DNA of 18,048 bases. Origin: CAYSIX01 sp964431205. Its GTDB lineage: Bacteria > Planctomycetota > Phycisphaerae > Phycisphaerales > Phycisphaeraceae. Shown here in pieces: positions 7,042 through 13,535 of this stretch (within the stretch, counting starts at the first letter, position 1; every line of letters begins with the position of its first letter). Below the pieces are notes generated by a model that was not told the origin of the DNA, did no database searches, and saw only the letters and a program-made list of their open reading frames with translations. The stretch is from assembly GCA_964431205.1 (NCBI GenBank), contig CAYSIX010000065.1, forward strand, positions 1 to 18,048, read 5' to 3'. The translations under genes were made by a program, and so were the position numbers.

Positions 7042-7223
7042 TAGTCTTCCTTGGACAACTCGAGTTTGAGCCCGGGCCGGACATATCCACACTCATTGCA
7101 CGCCGCGTGCGGCAGCTACCACGCCCCGCAGTTGGGGCACTTGACCGCCTGACGGGGCCGCAACGCGTCATGCGCCCGACGCATGCCGCTCTGGGACCTG
7201 GTTTGACGCTGACAAGGAACCAT
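7041..7223 (-). pseudogene. rpmF: 50S ribosomal protein L32 gene with an in-frame TAG at codon 36
   Basis: From ATG at 7223 the frame encodes an L32-like protein of 60 codons, ending in TAG at 7041-7043. It has S-G-M-R-R-A-H-D-A-L near residues 12-21 and a zinc ribbon with C-P-N-C-G (29-33) and C-N-E-C-G (42-46), so it is the four-cysteine form. Codon 36 (7118-7116) is TAG, where L32 proteins usually have Lys; AAG to TAG would be one change. Everything after the stop is conserved (L-P-H-A-A-C-N-E-C-G-Y-V-R-P-G), so a consensus error or a very recent mutation is more likely than old decay. The first residues V-P-C-Q-R-Q-T are also less basic than in most L32. rpmF before plsX is the classic bacterial order and supports the assignment. 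It is too short and interrupted to appear as a normal long frame. The ribosome site (AGAGAAAG) is weak. Confidence 0.85.
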
Positions 7224-7553
7224 CGCGAAGTCGCTTTCTCTTGGGTGCGGGTCGGTACGCCGGCCGGATAAGGGCGGCTCGCTGAGTCCGCCGACCGAAC
7301 GCTGGATTCTGAAAAGTATCCGCGCGGCATGACCCCGTCAAGCGCTGCGCCGGCTCATGTGCCCGCCGGGACGTCCGCCGGGACCGTCGGGGCGGTCGCC
7401 CGCGTGCCCCGCCGGTCGATCGGGCGCGGACGCCGCGAGAAGACGAAAACGCCGCCGAGCCGGTTGGCTCGACGGCGGGAGGTCCAGCGATCTGTAGGAG
7501 GGGCCCGCCGAGCCGCCGCGGTTGTCGCGACGGCGGACGAGCGGCCCGTTTGG
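7224..7553. other. Intergenic region between rpmF and the PEP-CTERM gene
   Basis: No gene is visible in these 330 nt. The right part holds the terminator of the PEP-CTERM gene (7436-7477). The left part should contain the promoter of the rpmF-plsX-fab operon on the minus strand, but I see no convincing -35/-10 pair. A DUF177 (YceD) gene, often found before rpmF, is absent. Confidence 0.6.
7436..7477 (-). terminator. Strong intrinsic terminator of the PEP-CTERM gene
   Basis: On the minus strand a 12-bp stem (arms 7477-7466 and 7461-7450, one G-U pair) closes a 4-nt AACC loop and is followed by TTTTCGTCTT. It lies about 75 nt beyond the TAG of the gene at 7554-8684 and separates that unit from the rpmF-plsX-fab operon downstream. 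Confidence 0.85.
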
Positions 7554-8684
7554 CTACCGACGCCGACGCAGCAGCGTGGCGGTCGCCAGACTCAGCAGCC
7601 CGAACGTGGCCGGCTCGGGCACGGCGGCGCCCAGGCCCGTGCCGAAGTTCGTCTGCCACAGGCCCAGGTCGAACGCGTCCACGTCGCCGTCGTCATCGAA
7701 GTCGGCGGTCAGGTCGTCGCCGGTCTGGCCGAACTGCGTCTGCCAGATCCCGAGGTCGAAGGCATCGACGTCGCCGTCGCCGTCGGCGTCGCCGGTCACG
7801 ACCATGACCGCCGAGGGCACCGGGTTGGTCATCGTCACGTCGCTGGCGGCCTCGGCGGAGGCGTCGGCAAAGACCTCGACCAGGAAGTTGTCGGCCAGCA
7901 GGGTCCCGCCGCCGGTCAGGTCACGACCCTCGAAGTCACCCACGAAGATCACCGGGCGAATCTCCTCGACGTCCTCGACGGTCTTCGTGCCTTGATCCAA
8001 AATGCCCCAGTTCGAGTCGTCCACCTCGTACACCTGGACGATCTGCCGCCACTCGTCGGTCACGGCGCTGACGCCGACCGGGTTGCCGAACGAGGCGTCA
8101 CCGTCGTTGTTCATGTCCACCCAGCTACCGGCGCCGCCGTTCTGATCCGTATCGAAGATGCGATCGCCGAAGCCGGGGTTGGGCACGCCGCCGGTGAAGT
8201 CGGCCGTCGTGCCGAGCGCGAGCTGCCAGAACTCGAGCTTGAGCACCGGCTCGATCTGAGGCTCGGCGGTGATCGGGTCGTTCGGGTCCTGCCGGACCCA
8301 AAGCGACGCGCGGATGACGTTGCCGTTCTCCAGGCGGCCGGAGGCGTTGCCGATCGTGGTGAACACGGAGTCCGCCGGCTCGGTGTTGGTCTCCATGGCG
8401 TCGCCGTTCTCCCCGTTGGAGATGTGCAGAGAGATGCCGGCGCCGTCGTTGAACGAGCCGACACCGTCCTGCGTGATGGCCAGGGCGTCGTTCCCGTCGA
8501 GTGCAACCTCTTCGTCAAAGGCGTAGAGCCCGAACGAGAAGACCTCGGCCCCGGGGTCGAAGCTGAGCCCGCCGTTGTTGATGTCGGTGACCTGTCCGAG
8601 GTCGGTGGGCTCGGCGGACGCGGAGCCGACAGTCAAGGCCAGCGCCAGGCCGCCTGCGATCGTGTGAATCGTGCGAGTGGTCAT
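7554..8684 (-). CDS. Exported PEP-CTERM protein with two dockerin-like repeats
   Basis: This 376-residue protein begins with a signal peptide (about 1-24, cleavage after A-S-A). A beta-rich body of unknown fold follows (25-297), acidic and rich in Gly and Asp, with aromatic residues suggesting a beta-sandwich. Residues about 298-354 hold two EF-hand-like loops of the form D-x-D-x-D-G-D-V-D-A-F-D-L-G-x-W-Q-T, as in the protein at 1-717. The end is a PEP-CTERM sorting signal: V-P-E-P-A, a hydrophobic helix and R-R-R-R. In known systems that tail is processed by an exosortase and directs the protein to the cell surface or matrix. The ATG at 8684 has AAGGAGGA at good spacing. The stop is TAG, followed by a strong terminator. 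It lies 104 nt downstream of a LacI-type gene in the same direction and may be controlled by it. The function is unknown; carbohydrate or surface binding is a guess. Confidence 0.9.
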   Translation of the reverse strand: MTTRTIHTIAGGLALALTVGSASAEPTDLGQVTDINNGGLSFDPGAEVFSFGLYAFDEEVALDGNDALAITQDGVGSFNDGAGISLHISNGENGDAMETNTEPADSVFTTIGNASGRLENGNVIRASLWVRQDPNDPITAEPQIEPVLKLEFWQLALGTTADFTGGVPNPGFGDRIFDTDQNGGAGSWVDMNNDGDASFGNPVGVSAVTDEWRQIVQVYEVDDSNWGILDQGTKTVEDVEEIRPVIFVGDFEGRDLTGGGTLLADNFLVEVFADASAEAASDVTMTNPVPSAVMVVTGDADGDGDVDAFDLGIWQTQFGQTGDDLTADFDDDGDVDAFDLGLWQTNFGTGLGAAVPEPATFGLLSLATATLLRRRR

Positions 8685-8788
8685 GAGTGAGTTCCTCCTT
8701 CCAGATGGGTTTGGATACGTGAGCCGGTTGAGACAAGGGCCCGAAGGCGGGCGGGCAAACGCTGCCCGTCGCGGTCCGGGCGCGAGGA

Positions 8789-9793
8789 TCAGGTCGCCGG
8801 GGGGCCGGCGGTGGTTCCGTGCAGCTCCAGCCAACAGGCGAGTTCGGTGGTCGCGCGCGTGTGTCTTTTGCGTTCGATGCAGGCCTGCAGGGCGTCGAAG
8901 GCGGCGCGGCCGAGCGCCTCGGCGTCCTGACAGACGGCGGAGAGCGTGGGGAAGGCGTCGAAGCGCTGGCGGGCGTCGTCGAAGCCGATGACCGACAGGT
9001 CGTCGGGGATGCGCACGCCCTGTTCCAGCGCGGCGCGAAGCAGGCCGAGCGCCGGCAACGGATCGGCCAGGAACACGGCGGTCGGTCGCTGGGGCACCTG
9101 CATCAACTCCCGCAAGAGCGACCCGCCGCCCTCCCGCGTCGCCGGCACCCGGAATCGCCACCGCGGGTCCGGGTCGATGCCGGCCTCGGACAGGGCGTGC
9201 TCGTACGCCGCGGTCCGCTCTTCGTGGTCGCGGTCGGCCACGACGTTGACCGCCAGCGCGATCCGCCGATGCCCCAGCCCGATCAGGTGCTGGACGGCTC
9301 GCAGGCACGCGTCGCGCTGCTCGACCACGACGTGGTGCGCGTCGGGGTGGTTCAGCTCGTCGCCGACGACCACCGCCGGGAACCCCGCCTCGGCGATGCG
9401 CAGGCACACCTCCCGCGATTCGTTGGTGGTGCGCAGGATCGCGCCGAGGATGCCCTTGCGCACGAGCATCTGCGAATAAGTTTCGTGCGGTCGCTTGGCG
9501 CGACGGGCGTCGATGATGGTCAGGTCGTAGGAGAAGTCGGTCAGCCCGGTCGCCAGGCCGCGAAGCAGGGCGACGTCGTAGGGCGAGTCGATCGAAGCCG
9601 GCCCGCTCGTGGCCACGTACGCGATCGCGCACGGCTTGCGCTTGCCGACGGTGCCGAGGTAGTTCACCTTCTCGACCGCGGCCATGACCCGGGCCCGGGC
9701 CTCGGGCGAGACGGCCGGCTGGTCATTGAGGACCCGCGAGACGGTCCCGACCGAGACGCCGGCGCGTTTGGCGATCTGCCGTACGGTGCTCAT
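8789..9793 (-). CDS. LacI-family transcriptional regulator
   Basis: This 334-residue repressor-type protein has a classic LacI headpiece at residues 2-47: V-R-Q-I-A-K-R-A-G-V-S-V-G-T-V-S-R-V-L-N forms the helix-turn-helix, then S-P-E-A-R-A-R-V forms helix 3, with the hinge near 45-55. The rest is a periplasmic-binding-protein-like sensor domain, with V-I-G-F-D-D-A-R and F-P-T-L-S-A-V near the C-terminus as in LacI/GalR members. The ligand is probably a sugar or nucleoside but cannot be read from the sequence. The N-terminus matches the family exactly at ATG 9793. It precedes the PEP-CTERM gene by 104 nt, which suggests co-transcription or local control. A sigma70-like promoter and a candidate operator lie upstream, suggesting autoregulation. 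Confidence 0.93.
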   Translation of the reverse strand: MSTVRQIAKRAGVSVGTVSRVLNDQPAVSPEARARVMAAVEKVNYLGTVGKRKPCAIAYVATSGPASIDSPYDVALLRGLATGLTDFSYDLTIIDARRAKRPHETYSQMLVRKGILGAILRTTNESREVCLRIAEAGFPAVVVGDELNHPDAHHVVVEQRDACLRAVQHLIGLGHRRIALAVNVVADRDHEERTAAYEHALSEAGIDPDPRWRFRVPATREGGGSLLRELMQVPQRPTAVFLADPLPALGLLRAALEQGVRIPDDLSVIGFDDARQRFDAFPTLSAVCQDAEALGRAAFDALQACIERKRHTRATTELACWLELHGTTAGPPAT

Positions 9794-9835
9794 TCAACCC
9801 TCGCGAAAGGACGCGGCGGACGGGAAACGTGCGTG

Positions 9836-9949
9836 AACTGTTCCAATACGTTACCGCAGCCGATCCACGCCGTCAAGGCCTTTTTCACGGGATCCCCGGA
9901 TTTTGAGGTGATCGGACGCCCTCCCGGGCCGACATGCCGTGGAACAGTT
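9836..9949. promoter_or_regulatory. Pair of inverted 10-bp candidate operators around the LacI promoter
   Basis: AACTGTTCCA at 9836-9845 is repeated exactly as its reverse complement TGGAACAGTT at 9940-9949, with 94 nt between. The first copy overlaps the expected transcription start of the LacI-family gene. Paired sites of this kind would suit a tetrameric or looping repressor. Each copy is only weakly palindromic (GAAC-T-GTTC core in the first), so it may be a half-site. Confidence 0.4.
9848..9876 (-). promoter_or_regulatory. Sigma70-like promoter of the LacI-family gene
   Basis: On the minus strand TTGACG (9876-9871) and TAACGT (9853-9848) are 17 nt apart. The -35 matches five of six consensus bases; the -10 is weaker. 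Transcription would begin near 9841, inside the repeat at 9836-9845, leaving a leader of about 48 nt. Confidence 0.5.
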
Positions 9950-9987
9950 GCGCAGGTGTGAAGATCGGGAGTCCGGGGGGCGGGCGC

Positions 9988-10034
9988 AACGAAACCGCGC
10001 GGGCCGGTCACGGTCGCCCGGCCGCCCCCGCGCG
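9988..10034 (-). terminator. Probable terminator of the AhpD-like gene
   Basis: On the minus strand, arms CGCGCGGG (10034-10027) and CCCGCGCG (10003-9996) enclose an inner CCGG/CCGG stem, and the sequence then reads GTTTCGTTG. It starts 16 nt after the stop of the gene at 10051-10404. The T-tract is short and interrupted. Confidence 0.45.
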
Positions 10035-10050
10035 ATTCGCCTGCTGCGGC

Positions 10051-10404
10051 TCAGCCCTCCGCGGGCACTTCCAGCGCATCCAATGCGGCGATCAACTTCG
10101 GCAGGTGCGTGTACGCCGGCCCGCCGGCCATCATCAACGCCACGCCGCCCGCCTCGAGCACCTGCTCACGCGTCGCCCCCGCCTCCACCGCCTTCTGCAC
10201 GTGCGCCAGGATGCACGGCTCGCAGTGCACCGCCACGCCGATCGCCACCGACATCAGCTCCTTCTCCCGCTTGCTCAGCGCCCCGTCCTTGAGCACCGCC
10301 TGAAACAACCCCCCGAACCCGCGGGCGGCCTCGGGCATGTGCTCACGGATCTGCTGGACCTCGTCCGGCCAACGATCAAAAAACGCCTGAGCTTCGTTTG
10401 ACAT
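10051..10404 (-). CDS. Carboxymuconolactone decarboxylase family protein, AhpD-like
   Basis: This 117-residue all-helical protein has the AhpD-type redox motif C-E-P-C-I-L-A-H (Cys61, Cys64, His68), followed by the family sequence A-V-E-A-G-A-T-R-E-Q-V-L-E-A. Members of this fold act as alkylhydroperoxidases or thiol reductants; the family name comes from gamma-carboxymuconolactone decarboxylase, but the paired cysteines point to a redox role. The ATG at 10404 is chosen because AAGGAG lies 9-10 nt upstream; a longer frame to 10464 has no ribosome site. It stands alone between the symporter operon and the LacI gene, on the same strand as both. No peroxiredoxin partner is in the window. Confidence 0.88.
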   Translation of the reverse strand: MSNEAQAFFDRWPDEVQQIREHMPEAARGFGGLFQAVLKDGALSKREKELMSVAIGVAVHCEPCILAHVQKAVEAGATREQVLEAGGVALMMAGGPAYTHLPKLIAALDALEVPAEG

Positions 10405-10641
10405 CGTGCAACTCCTTGTGTCGCTCCGTTTCAGGATTCGTGGCGTGCCTCGGCCGATTCGCACGGACGCGGAGCGGTCGGCACGCCGCCTCGGTTACGT
10501 CAAGTGCAGTCGGCACACCTCGCGGAAGTGATGCCCGTAGATCCACAGCTTCACCGCCAGGGGCAGTTGACGCCGCCGCCGCGATCCGTGCGCCGACCTG
10601 AGCACTTTATGTGGCTGGATGTGAGCGGACCAGTGAACCGG

Positions 10642-12549
10642 TCAATGCTCGACCGTTGCTTCGATCGCCACCGCGGCGCCGGCGCCCTCGGGCTCACGGA
10701 TCGACTCGACCATGCTTCGGACCTGCTCCGGCGGAGCCGGGCACAGCGGCGTGAGCACCAGCGTGACCGCGAAGTTCAGCACCATCCCCACCGCGCCGAT
10801 GCCCTGGGCATTGATCCCGAAGCACCAGTTGCTCCAGCCGGCGTACACCGTGCCGATGATGTACGTCGCGGTGAACCCGATGCCCGCCAGCATGCCGCAG
10901 ATCGCCGGGATCGTGCCCACCCGCTTCGAGAAGATGCCCAGCACGATCACGGGGAAGAAGCTCGACGCCGCCAGCCCGAACGCGAACGCCACCACCTGGC
11001 TGACGAACCCGGGCGGGTAGATCCCGAACAGGCCCGCCACCACCACCGCCAGGCCGATCACCGTCCGCCCGACCAGCAGCCGCTTGCCCTCGCTCGCCTC
11101 GGGGTCGATCAGCCGCGCGTACACGTCGTGCGCGATGCTCGACGAGATCACCAGCAACAGCCCCGACGCGGTGGACAGCGCCGCGGCCAGCCCGCCCGCC
11201 GCCACCAGCGCGATGATCCACCCGAACAGGCCCGCCATCTCCGGCGTCGCCAGCACCATGATGTCGCGGTCCGGCCCGCTGAGCTTGGCGTGGTTCACCC
11301 CCGGCGTCTGCCGCAGGACTTGCCGCGCATCGGCGCCGCGCGCCCCGCCCGAGCCCAGCCACTGCCCGTGCCGCTCCAGCAGCCGGTCCCACGACAGCGC
11401 CTCCGGCAGCGGGCCCTTGTTGAACACCTCGTTGCCCTCGCCCCGCTCGTACCGCAGCACGCCGTCGCCGTCGTCCAGCCAGATGATCAGCCCCGTCTTC
11501 TGCCAACTGTGGAACCAGGCCGGTAGCTGCTGCTCGGTCTTGCCGTTGAGACTCTCGATCATGAAGTAGCGGGCGAAGGCCCCGGTGGCCGGGGCGGTCA
11601 GATACAGCAGGGCGATGAAAAACAGCGCCCAGAACGCCGACCACCGCGCCGCCTTGACGGTCTTGACCGTGTAGAACCGGACGATCACGTGCGGCAGGCC
11701 CGCCGTCCCGACCATCAGCGCCAGCGTGACGCAGAAGACGTTGAGCAGCCGCGTGCGTTCGTCGGGCGCGTAGCCGAACGCGTCGGTGTAGCTGCCGAAG
11801 CCCAGGTCGTGCTGGAGCTGGTTGAGCTTGTCGAGCAGGTACGCGCCCGAGCCGTCGGTGAGTGTGGAGCCCAGGCCGATCTGCGGCAGGGGCTGGCCGG
11901 TCAGGCGGATGCTGATCGCGATCGCCGGGATCAGAAACGCGGTGATCAGCACCCAGTACTGGGCGACCTGCGTCCACGTGATGCCCTTCATCCCGCCCAG
12001 CGTCGCGTAGATGAACACGATCGCCATGCCGATCACCACCCCGGTGTTGACCTCGACCTCGAGGAACCGGCTGAAGACGATGCCGACCCCGCGCATCTGC
12101 CCGGCGACGTAGGTGAAGCTGACGAAGACCGCACACACCACCGCGACCAGCCGCGCGGGATTGCGCAGCAGCCGCTGGGTGACCGTGGTCGTCTCGCCGG
12201 CGGCGAAGCTGCGCCCGTAGCGATCGCCCACGAAGTCCGGCACGGTGAAGTGCCCGAACTTGCGCAGGTACGGCGCCAGCAGCAACGCCAGCAAGACGTA
12301 CCCGCCCGTCCAGCCCATCAGGTACTGCCCGCCGGCGTAACCCATGAACGCGATCAGCCCCGCCATCGAGATGAAAGACGCGGCGCTCATCCAGTCGGCG
12401 CCCGTCGCCATGCCGTTGGCCAGCGCCGGGATCCCGCGACCGGCAACGTAAAACCCCGTCGTGTCCTTGACCCGGCTCAGCCACGCGATCAGCAGGTACA
12501 GGCCGAACGTCAGCCCCACGAACACGAACGTCCACGCCTGCACGCTCAT
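10642..12549 (-). CDS. Sodium:solute symporter family protein, large subunit (VC_2705/ActP-like)
   Basis: This 635-residue inner-membrane transporter uses the sodium gradient to import a small solute; relatives include acetate permease ActP. The N-terminal helices carry F-Y-V-A-G-R-G-I-P-A-L-A-N-G (33-46) and A-D-W-M-S-A-A-S-F-I (51-60), standard for the family. A-L-S-T-A-S-G-L-L-L-V-I-S-S-S (about 457-471) matches the conserved sodium-site helix. A hydrophilic insert of about 100 residues (331-433), with a D-D-G-D-G-V acidic loop, lies between two helices; I recall similar inserts in the VC_2705 subfamily. The ATG at 12549 overlaps the stop of the DUF4212 gene as ATGA, so the two are translationally coupled. 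An upstream extension in the same frame only overlaps that gene. The substrate is probably a carboxylate but cannot be proved here. Confidence 0.93.
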   Translation of the reverse strand: MSVQAWTFVFVGLTFGLYLLIAWLSRVKDTTGFYVAGRGIPALANGMATGADWMSAASFISMAGLIAFMGYAGGQYLMGWTGGYVLLALLLAPYLRKFGHFTVPDFVGDRYGRSFAAGETTTVTQRLLRNPARLVAVVCAVFVSFTYVAGQMRGVGIVFSRFLEVEVNTGVVIGMAIVFIYATLGGMKGITWTQVAQYWVLITAFLIPAIAISIRLTGQPLPQIGLGSTLTDGSGAYLLDKLNQLQHDLGFGSYTDAFGYAPDERTRLLNVFCVTLALMVGTAGLPHVIVRFYTVKTVKAARWSAFWALFFIALLYLTAPATGAFARYFMIESLNGKTEQQLPAWFHSWQKTGLIIWLDDGDGVLRYERGEGNEVFNKGPLPEALSWDRLLERHGQWLGSGGARGADARQVLRQTPGVNHAKLSGPDRDIMVLATPEMAGLFGWIIALVAAGGLAAALSTASGLLLVISSSIAHDVYARLIDPEASEGKRLLVGRTVIGLAVVVAGLFGIYPPGFVSQVVAFAFGLAASSFFPVIVLGIFSKRVGTIPAICGMLAGIGFTATYIIGTVYAGWSNWCFGINAQGIGAVGMVLNFAVTLVLTPLCPAPPEQVRSMVESIREPEGAGAAVAIEATVEH

Positions 12550-12935
12550 CGGCGGGGGCCCTCCGTCCGGATCCGCTCCAGCTCCTCGTGGTGTCGCCGG
12601 TCCAACCGGTTCAGCGCCACCGCGTACACCAGGATCAGCAGCACGAACACCACGATCGAGCCCTGCTGCGCGAACCAGAAGCCCAGCGGGAACCCGCCGA
12701 GGCGGAACTGATTCAGCCAGTCGGCCAGCAGCACCCCGCACCCCAGACCCGCCACCGCCCAGATCACCAGCAGCCCCGCCATGATCCGCACGTTCGACCG
12801 CCAGTACCGATCGATCGCCGCCACCACCCGCGGGTCGGTCACGTCAATCCCGCCGTCGCCCGCGCCCGTCCCAGACGCAACGCCCGGATCCGGTCGCGCC
12901 GGTGGAAGATTTGTGGGCCTGTCCGGTTCAGCCAT
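12546..12935 (-). CDS. DUF4212 protein, symporter small subunit
   Basis: This 129-residue protein has a Pro/Gly-rich cytoplasmic N-terminus (1-35), the conserved Y-W-R-S-N-V-R-I (44-51), two membrane helices (about 50-71 and 92-109), and between them G-F-P-L-G-F-W-F-A-Q-Q-G-S (81-93), which is diagnostic for DUF4212. In known operons this family is encoded directly before VC_2705-type sodium:solute symporters, as here, with a 4-nt ATGA overlap. The charged tail (R-R-H-H-E-E-L-E) stays in the cytoplasm. The start at ATG 12935 has no clear ribosome site; a later start would shorten only the non-conserved N-terminus. A modest promoter candidate upstream is TTTGCA-N16-GATAAC (minus, about 12995-13022). 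Confidence 0.93.
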   Translation of the reverse strand: MAEPDRPTNLPPARPDPGVASGTGAGDGGIDVTDPRVVAAIDRYWRSNVRIMAGLLVIWAVAGLGCGVLLADWLNQFRLGGFPLGFWFAQQGSIVVFVLLILVYAVALNRLDRRHHEELERIRTEGPRR

Positions 12936-13535
12936 GGTCAGGGCTCGGCGGATCGAGGTCTCGACGGGATCGCGGCAAAGAAGCGGGCGGTGATGTTATC
13001 GCTCGGCCCGGCTCCGTGCAAAAAAGCGATGGTGACCCGGCCCACGCTGCGGGGCGGCATCCACGCCGCCCGTCGGACACCGAATCCGTCGCCCGGGCCG
13101 ACAGGGCTGCGGACCCGCGTTGCGCATCATGCCGTTACGGCTGTCTCTATGCGTTTGTGTCGTGGCCTGGGCCCGGCGGCACAGAAATCGCCGCAAAGGT
13201 ACCGATCGGCCCGAACGCGACGGCCCCGCTCGACGTGCCGCGACCGATCGACGAACGGTTTCCCATGCAACTGCTGCCCTGAACGGATATGATCGACGCG
13301 TCTGACATCGAGGCTTGCGAAACGCGGTCGACCTTCCGGCAGGCCGACGCGGCGGGGCGGGGCCGGGTGGGGGGAAGGGGGCCGACGTGGTGAGTGACCC
13401 ATCTGGTGTTCGTTCCGTGACCATAGACAGTCGCGCATGAGGCTTACGCTCGGTGTGACTGCGCCTTCAAGGTGTGAGTTGCTTATGCCGGACTCGTGAT
13501 TGACTCTCTGAATGAACTCGAAGGGAGGCGTGGCC
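12936..13535. other. Divergent 600-nt intergenic region
   Basis: This region lies between the symporter operon (minus) and the mechanosensitive channel gene (plus), so it should hold both promoters. Features seen: a hairpin with 7-bp arms GGGCGGC/GCCGCCC and a 6-nt loop (13052-13071), a -10-like TATGAT at 13287-13292 (plus) without a good -35, and a G-run cluster at 13354-13381. A 41-codon frame from GTG 13157 to TGA 13282 has strong third-position GC bias but no ribosome site and no recognised similarity. I see no RNA gene or riboswitch that I recognise. Confidence 0.5.
13354..13381 (+). other. Candidate G-quadruplex motif
   Basis: Five G-runs (4, 4, 3, 6 and 5 bases) are separated by loops of 1-2 nt. 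This satisfies the usual intramolecular quadruplex pattern with very short loops. It lies about 155 nt upstream of the channel gene start and on its coding strand. Confidence 0.5.

Noticed and set aside
7041..7223. Reassigned TAG codon as an explanation for the interrupted rpmF
   Set aside because: TAG also ends rpmF itself and the PEP-CTERM gene at an appropriate place, the latter followed by a strong terminator, and no other gene in the window has an internal TAG.
8685..8788. Separate promoter or terminator between the LacI gene and the PEP-CTERM gene
   Set aside because: Small hairpins (GGGCA/TGCCC, GCCCG/CGGGC) and a TATCCA hexamer are present, but spacing to any -35 is poor and no T-tract follows.
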